DNA of 64,000 bases from Forficula auricularia (taxonomy: Eukaryota > Arthropoda > Insecta > Dermaptera > Forficulidae). This document shows positions 49,001-58,000 of the stretch, piece after piece. The stretch's first letter is position 1. Each line of letters opens with the position of its first letter. Position numbers and translations under genes: made by a program. The stretch is from contig JALMQS010000153.1 of assembly GCA_024734495.1 (NCBI GenBank), positions 8,395,294 through 8,459,293 of the forward strand, given 5' to 3'. The notes beneath the pieces were generated by a model that was not told the origin of the DNA, did no database searches, and was given only the letters and a program-made list of their open reading frames with translations.

Positions 49001-52000
49001 ATAAACAATTGTATTTTTACAAAAATCACTGAGGCCATGGAATTATTAAAACAAACAAGGCATTTTCATTTGTTGTTTCTAAGTAGCATAAAAATACATA
49101 ATTATTTCAACTTTTTCTTGTAATGAATACATTGTAATAAGAACTGACTTTAAAAAGTTAAGTTTTGTTTTATAATCATAGATTTGTTCACCAATATGAA
49201 TCCATTTTGAGACTAGTATAAACAATAAAACTTAAACAATCGACAACAATAAAAGTTTTGAATTTAAATTTTTTAAATAAATATCTACATTTTTAAAATC
49301 GTTTTTTTGGACTTTTAAATTATGAATTAGACAAAATCTGATGTAATTATCTTTTAGAATTTTAATTCTGCTCAGTTTTTTGTATTCTAATTATGCTCTA
49401 AAATAATCACTAAAGACATCACTATTAAACGTCAAATAGAAACAACAAATGAAAATGCCTTGTTTGTTTTAATAATTCCATGGCCTCAGTGATTTTTGTA
49501 AAAATACAATTATTTATAATGTTCATTATTACAGTTCTGAAATTTCAAAATTTGAAAACAAAAATACGTTCGAATTCAGTATTTTTTCTCTACAAAAAAC
49601 CTATAAGAACTTTAACACTCAAATAATTAGGGGAGCAAATAAATGCACATTCAAAAATTAACATTGTAATCGCTATGCTGCGTCGCCCAAGTCACCACCC
49701 TGTATATCATTATTGAAGTATTCAAAATAATAATATAATGTATTATGTATATTATTAATATATTTATTTATTATTTTCGAAGAAATAAATAAAATACGGT
49801 CTTTTCATAAATATTTAATTGAAGTCTTAGTTCTTTTTGATGTGGTAAAGAAGCATTTTTGTTTTAGTACTGTGATGATTCATAGACTCGATGTTTCGAT
49901 GATTAAGTTATTAATTATTTATTAGTTGAATAAAAGATTTCACTGTCGATGGTAACAGAATTGTTTTTATTTTAGGTTAAAAATAAAATGAGAGTCTTCT
50001 GTTTTTTAAATAAAATAATTTTTAATTATTTCTAGAGACTATAGTTTCGAAGGCATTGCCTTCATCATCAGTCTATCACAAATATTTCAGTATTTAGTTA
50101 CAAATTAGTTACAAATCAAGATTTATACATTGAAAATTTTGAAAAATATATAATGTCTTTTTCTTCATGTTTCCTCTTGGGAGATTAGAATGTAAATATA
50201 GTAGAGCAATATCTGAGTTACTCGTCTTCTTTTGTTTAGGCTTTTTGTAAAGAGTTTTACCTAATAGAATGGAATGCTTTTAAAAATGGGCCATTGATAA
50301 TTTCTAGTTTTTCATTTAAAGATTCAAGTGGGCTTTTTTCCAAGGATTTTAAATTTCTATGGATTCTTTTAAAGAAAGAATTAAGGGGTCATTGACTTCT
50401 TTGATCAATTTAATTTTGGATTGATCTGGAAAACTATGATTATTAGCATTTAAATGCTTCTGCAAATGCATAATTTTCATATTTTAATTTGTAGGCCCTC
50501 TTGTTATCCATTAGGATCAATGAACACAAGAGGGCCTACAAATTAAAATATGAAAATTATACATTTGCAGAGCATTTAAATGCTAATAATCATAGTTTTT
50601 CAGATCAATCCAAAATTAAATTGGTCAAAGAATCCATAGAAATTTTAAAATCCTTGGAAAAAGCCCACTTGAATCTTTAAATGAAAAACTAGAAATTATC
50701 AATGACCCATTTTTAAAAGCATTCCATTCATTCAGGTAAAACTCTTTACAAAAAGCCTAAACAAAAGAAGACGAGTAACCCAGATATTGCTCTATTTACA
50801 TTCTAATCTCCCAAAAGGAAACATGAAGAAAAAGACATATATTTTTCAAAATTTTCAATGTATAAATCTTAATTTGTAAATAATTTGTAACTAAATACTG
50901 AAATATTTGTGATAGACTAATGATGAAGGCAATGCCTTCGAAACTATAGTCTCTAGAAACAATTAAAAATTATTTTATTTAAAAAACATAAGACTCATTT
51001 TATTTTTTAACCTAACATATTAATTATTTATTTTGTATGGCAAAAAGTCCAACGATGGGGTGCAAAGTAGACTAGTGCCTCCTCGTGGCGCACCCCGGGG
51101 TCAACGTAACTTGTTACGGCAAAATAGTCTACCAGTTTTAGCCACCGGAAGATACAAGGAATTCCTAGCGTATATCACCGATAGATACTTCATCAATTAA
51201 GTTATCAATCGAATATAAGGAAATCAAGTTATTGATAGTTCAATTTAGGTAAAAAATATTTTTAGAGACCTTATCTCTATCAATAAAATTGCTTTTAAAT
51301 CAAAAAAATCTATTTTATCTGATTTATCTTAATAAGAATAGTGTCAAACAAGATATTGTACTCAAGTATTGGAAAACAAAATACTATTTTAGGCATTTTT
51401 ATCAATGTTAATTTGATAATTCCTCTGAACATTTCAAATGGGAGAAAAGGATCATCATCAGCATCAGGTGAAAATTGTTTTCTTACAAGTATCAATTAAA
51501 TAAATTGAAAGTTTCTTTTTGCTGAGAGTAGCAGAATTTTTATAAATTAAATAGTCCAGTCATCTGGTAGTTTTACCTGGAAAGTTTTCCAGGAGTTTTG
51601 AAAAAGTGTAATTTTCCAGATATCGATGTGCTCTTTCCGAATTTTAACTTTGCCACCTCGTATCTTTGCCGTTCGCGCCATTTTCCAATAAATTTTATTG
51701 GAAAATGGCGCCTACTTAGCAATTTTTTGACAATATTTCCTTTCCGACTCATTTCACGATAAAAACATTAATCTACACTAAATGAAACTAGAGAAAATTT
51801 CCTACAATTTATGTTATTAGCCTTTTTTTCGTAAAATCAATAGTTTTGGCGTACAAGGGCCGCAAACCATTATACATCTACGCCGTGCGCCAAAACTATT
51901 GATTTTACGAAAAAAAGGTAATTTCATAAATTGTAGAAAATTTTCTCTAGTTTCATTTGGTGTATATAAATGTTTTTGTATTGTCAAAAAACTGCTTTTA

Positions 52001-55000
52001 GGCGCAATTTTTCCAATATGCCGGCGCGAACGGCAAAGATATGAGGTGGCAAAGTTGAAATTCGGAAATATCACATCGAAATCTATAAAATTACCCATTT
52101 TCAAAACTCCCGGAAAACTTTCCAGGTAATCTATTTTTTTAGAACCAAATGACTGGACTAAAAGGAGACAATAAAATTGTGTCTTATGCTGGGAAAATAA
52201 TTTTTTTAAATTTATTTATAACAAGAGTATATTTTTGAGGGCTTTGGTCTCTTCATCAGTCTATTATAATTGACATCAATTCTTGTTAATTAATTGTAAT
52301 AGACTGATAAAGAGGAGCAAAGCCCTAAAAATATACTTTTCTTATAAATAAATTTAAAAAAATTATTTTCCCAGCATAAGACTACACTTTTATTGTCTCC
52401 TTTAATTCATCAATTAAATAATTGATAGCGATACTAGAATTAGGAATAGAAATATTCTGTTATGTAGATAATAATTAAAATATGTAGCCTTTTAAACGGA
52501 ATTTATTTTTTAGCATATAAATATTTTTATAAATATTTCGTTGAAACTTTATTACTTTTATCAAAGGTTAAAACTCTCTTTCAATGTTAGGAAATTTTTA
52601 TGACAACTAAACTTAAATGTTAAATTCCTTGTGTTAGGAAATATTTGGAAATCTTCAAAAACGAGTTCAACTAAATATATTTAATAAAAAATTATTAATT
52701 GAAAAGATTTTGTTTTGCCGAGAGCAGCGGAGTTGTTGAATCATAAAGAGTAACAAAAAAGTTGTCCTCTGCTTGATGAAAATAAAAATACACATATACC
52801 TACAGGGTGTTTAAAAAAACCGTTCCAAGACTTCAGGACCGGATTCCCCATACCAAAATTAGATGAAAAGTTCCAATGAACATAGGCCCGAAAACGCTTC
52901 GTCCTCAGTCTGGCCGCCATTTTTTTTTTTAAGAAAAACGTCCATCCTGAGAACGGATGTAGATATCTATATGAAATTTGGTACACATGTACTTAACTAC
53001 ATTATGTACCATTTAAAAAAGTACCTACATTTTATCTTGAAAATTTTCAAAATGGCGACCATTTAAAACGTTTGATTGTGAAACTTTTTAATCTTTCAGT
53101 TTATTGAAATTAGCATTATTAAATATAATGTTACCCTTTTTATTGTGAACAAAATGATACCTTATTTTTTAAGATGCGATAAAAAATAACGAAGTTATGA
53201 CAAAATTTGTAGGAAAATAGGAGGAAATAATATCGGTCTCAAAATTCAGTCTACGGAAGCCAGTAATGGTGGTTACACAAATTTTGTCTTAGCTCAATTA
53301 TTTATCACCGGATCTTGAAAAATAAGGTGTCATTTTGTTCACAATAAAACAGGTAACATCATATCTATAAATGCTAATTTCAATAAACTGAAAGATTAAA
53401 AAGTTTTCACAATCAAAAATTTTAAATGGTCGACATTTTGAAAATTTTCAAGATAAAATTCAGCTACTTTTTTAAATAGTAGATGATGTAATTAAGCACA
53501 CTTGTACCAAATTTCATAAAGATATCTACAACCGTTCTCAAGATAAACGTGTTTCTTAAAAAAAAAAAAAAAAAAATGGCGGCCAGACAGAAAACGAAGC
53601 GTTTTCGGATCTATGTTCATTGGAACCCTTCATCTAATTTTGATGTGGAGTATCACGCCCTGAAGCTTTGGAAGGGTTTTTCCAAACACCCTGCAGGTAT
53701 ATGTGTATTTTTACTTTCATCAAGCAGAGGACAACCTTTTTGTTTCTCTTTATGAAAAAATTATTTATTAATGAAATGATATAAAATTATCACACAAAGA
53801 AAAAACTTTAAATTAAGTATAAATAAAATTACCTTACTAAAGGGGAGATTCAATTCCTGTAAACACTGTGATAATATTTTGTCCGTTTTTCCTGATACAA
53901 AAGTTTTTGCAATAACTTTAACAGGAACTCGTCCCCGAGGATCTGTTAAAAATCCGAGACGCATCCAACTAAAAAAAATTAAAAAATGTTATTTATTTCG
54001 AAATTGCTTGATAATAGTTTTTAATTTTATAAAATAAGGATATTATATAAATGAACAAGTCGATATGCTATGAATGGCTTCTCTAAAGGTCTAAAGGAAT
54101 GCCTCTCTCAAACAATTTGGTGTCAAGGCTCCCTGGAATTAAAAAGCTAATATCCCAAATTAAAAAAAATGTGTATGGATTTTTATTAGATAAATCTTAA
54201 ATTTTAATAAGAAAATAGCAATACTATATTAAGTAAGTATATATTAGAGTGGTCCTAATTTTGGGTATTTTCGAATTTTCACGCTGACAAGGGCTCATAT
54301 GGTTTGAAAAAAAAAAATATCCCCCAATTTTCAAGTCTCTATCTCAATTATAACCTGTGCCCCCAGCGTTGTAAGTTTCTAATCTAAATAATCGAATGTT
54401 TCCTACATTTGATTCAATCGCGAATCAAATGTAGGGAATTCTTGTCAAACATTGAGTGAAAATAATATCTGAACTTATATATTTCTAACTTGAAATAATG
54501 ATATTAAATAAATTTTATAATTTTTCTCATTAATATATCAAAGAATAATTGATACGTCAACGAGAATTATTTTGACCGCGCTTATTTGAAAAAGATATTT
54601 AACGCGAGACTACTGCGGATTCGCCTATTGGAGTCTGCGGAGTCTTAAGTCTGGATCACATCTTTTTCTCTCTTGGTCCAGACTTAAGACTCCGCAGACT
54701 CCAATAGCGTAATCCGCAGTAGTAAATATCTTTTTCAAATAACCGCGTTCAAAAACAATTCTCATTGATTTATCAATTATTCTTTGATATATTAATGAGA
54801 AAAATTATAAAATTTATTTACTACTTTACTATTTCAAGTTATAAATAATATATACCTAAGTTCAGATATTATTTTCACTCAATATTTGACAAAAATTCCT
54901 ACATTTGATTCGCGATTGAATCAAATGTAGAAAACATTCGATTAATAAATGGCAAGCATCTAACATACATGCTAATAGATCAAGCGCTCTGGACTGGGAG

Positions 55001-58000
55001 AACGAATATATAATATCTGAGATTTCAAATTCACTTGGTGATCCATCCGAATGTCTAGCGGGCTATACGCGAAATGACGTTGGATTGTAGCTAGGTGGAT
55101 CACATCTTTTTCTCTCTTGGCCCAGACTTAAGACTCCGCAGATTCCAATAGCGTAATACGCAGTAGTCTCGCGATAAATATCTTTTTCAAATAAGCGCGG
55201 TCAAAATAATTCTCTTTGACGTATCAATTATTCTTTGATATATTAATGAGAAAAATTATAAAATTTATTTAATCTAAATAACATGGTGTTTTTGCCATTG
55301 AAAGATCAATTTTTTATTCCGGCCAAATTAATGGTTCAAAAAATTTGAAACTCTGTAGGCTTTATCCTTATAATAATTGCTATCCTTCAGAATTTTTACA
55401 GATTTTTAGCTATTATAATTTTGGAGTTACAGCTAGATAAAATACTGCTATATCTTAGTGTTACTAAGTTATAGATTCCAAAATTATAATACCTAAAAAT
55501 CTACAAAAATTATGAAGGATAGCTACTAAGTATAAGGATAAAGTCTACAGAGTTTCAAACTTTTGAACCATTACTGGGCCGGAATAAAAAATTGATCTTT
55601 CAATGACAAAAACCCCATGTTATTTAGATTAAAAACTTACATCGCTAGGGGCACAGGTTACAATTGAGATAGAGACTTGAAACTTGTGGGATATTTTTTT
55701 GGATTTATTTCTAACCATATGAGTCTCTGTCAGCGTAAAAATTCGAAAATACTCAAAATAAGGACCACCCTAGTGCATATTCTTCCTCCCTTAATATGGT
55801 CTAAAATATCAAAAAGTTGATGGAGAGATAGTTTCGGAAGGTTTTCTGCCGAAACCGAAACTCCAGTTTAGCGGCCAAACTTGCCGAAATCGAAACTTCG
55901 GCCGGATACCAACTACCAGAAGTAGCCAAGGGGAAGTTAGACTATCCGCTCTGTCTTTAATATCAATTGAAAAAAATGTTAAATTTGAAAAATAATTATA
56001 TGATCTGATTATCAATGAAATTCTAACAAGGAATAAAATAAAATTTTATAATATGAAGGATTGTTTTTTGGACAGCATCCATCCTCTGATTGAATAGTCA
56101 CCCTACGCCACTGATATATAACATATATGGTATATTAAAAAATACACATCTTTTATAGAACAATCCCAAAAAAATTTATTTCAAAACCAAACTTTACAGG
56201 AGAAGTTCTCCCTCTATCAATGGAAATTTTTCAAAAAAGAAAAAAAGTTGCTTTCTCTAATGTTTAGAAAGCAACCTTTAAATTTTAACAAAAATAAATT
56301 GACACTTTCTGATGTGGCCATCCACTTGACTTTACCATACACTTTTGGTTGAGTTTGCTCAAATGGCCTAGATTTTTATTTTTTGACCACCCTTAATTTT
56401 AAGGCACCAGAAAAAATATATTTTCGTTATTTTAGGTTCATTTTATAGTATATTTCATTTTTCTAGTTTTTTTAGTTTGAAAATATTATAATATTAAATT
56501 TTAACCACCGTCCACCCCCCCCTTTAATTTTGGGTTGATATGCACCAAAATCTAATCAGTTCTACATTTCAATGCACCAAAGCTACGTGTGTAATTTAGT
56601 TTTGATATCCACACTAGTTTTTGAGCTAGCTAGTCCACAAAATTTGGTAACGACAGACTAACAGACTGACATATATTTTGACAAAATAATTATTATCTCG
56701 AAAAATATAATTTTTTCGATGTTCACTTATAAGAGCTTTTTTGTAGACCGAAATGCCATGGTTTCGCTCAATTTTTTTAATCAAAATAGTTTTAGCCGTT
56801 TTTAAGATATTTCAAAAAAAAAAAGATGCAAAAAAACACTTTTTTCATGCACTATTACAATACTTGACCATACCCTGTATGGTAAAGTAATAAAAGCATT
56901 CTAAACATTAGAGAAAGCAACTTTTTTTTTGAAAAATCTCCATTGATAGAGGAAAAACTTCCCCTGAAACGTTTAGTTTTGAAATATAGGTTTTTAAGAT
57001 TGTTCTATAAAAGATTTGTATTTTTTTAATACTTAAAATACAATCAATAAACATTTTTTCTATATACCTATATATACCTTCGAAACGTCGTAATGATGCT
57101 ATAGTTATATCAATTGGCTATTTTAGGGGGGTATATAATACTTAAAAGTTAAAACAAAACAAATCTCTTAAACTTAAATACTAGTTTACGAAGATATATT
57201 CAAAAGATTAAGAATCCTCTTTTTTTCTTGATTTATAATTCTGAATAATTTGACTGTTGGGGGGGGGATTAATTAATTTTCTAATTTCATCATGGATGCT
57301 CAATAGTCTAATCGAAAACCGAAAAAATCTTCTACATAATGAATCTATCAAATGCTCAATCAGTAAATAAAATACAAAATAAAGTAATATACAAAAAAAA
57401 AGAACAAGAAAATAGAAACGTTGACTATAAACTCACTGTTTCATGATATTGGTCCTAGGGCAAACGTTATTCATCTTGTTGCTATGAGTAATTGCTCTAA
57501 GGCCATCTTTCCATATCTAGGAAGACAGAGCATGCCATATCATACAAACATGCTAACAAAACAACTTCAAAATACAAAATAAAAAAACATTTAAATCTTC
57601 GAGGTGAATTCTCTCAAGGAATGAAAACCATGGGGATAGGGTATATCCACGTTAAATATCGATATCACACAGTAAAAGTAAAATTAGCTAATGAATTGTT
57701 TATCGACGAATGTTTTTTGAAGTGGAGAATACACCTCTGTATAAATTTGTACAAATTTAATAATAATAATAATAATAATAATAAAACAATAATTCAAAAA
57801 TCTAAAAAAATATAGTTCTTATTTAGATTTACGTAAATTATCTTTTCTTTGATTTAATTCAGCAACTCATCATTTATTCCGATGACTTCTAGAGAGTGCT
57901 TGTTTCTATATTTTCCCCGAATTCTAAATACTTCCTCTCAACAAAATTCTCATAATATCACCCTCTCTTTTTTATGGATTTTTTTGATTCACAAAAATTA

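Larger units (their letters stand above)
49924..51017. mobile_element. 1.1-kb inverted dimer of a Penelope-like element, 15-bp target repeat
   Basis: Arms 49972-50501 and 50522-51016 are near-perfect inverted copies. TATTAATTATTTATT is present at 49909-49923 and 51018-51032. Each arm has a hammerhead-like motif near its outer end and, toward the centre, a GIY-YIG remnant (50525-50680 plus strand, mirrored on the minus strand). The orientation is two 3' parts joined head to head. Confidence 0.75.
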
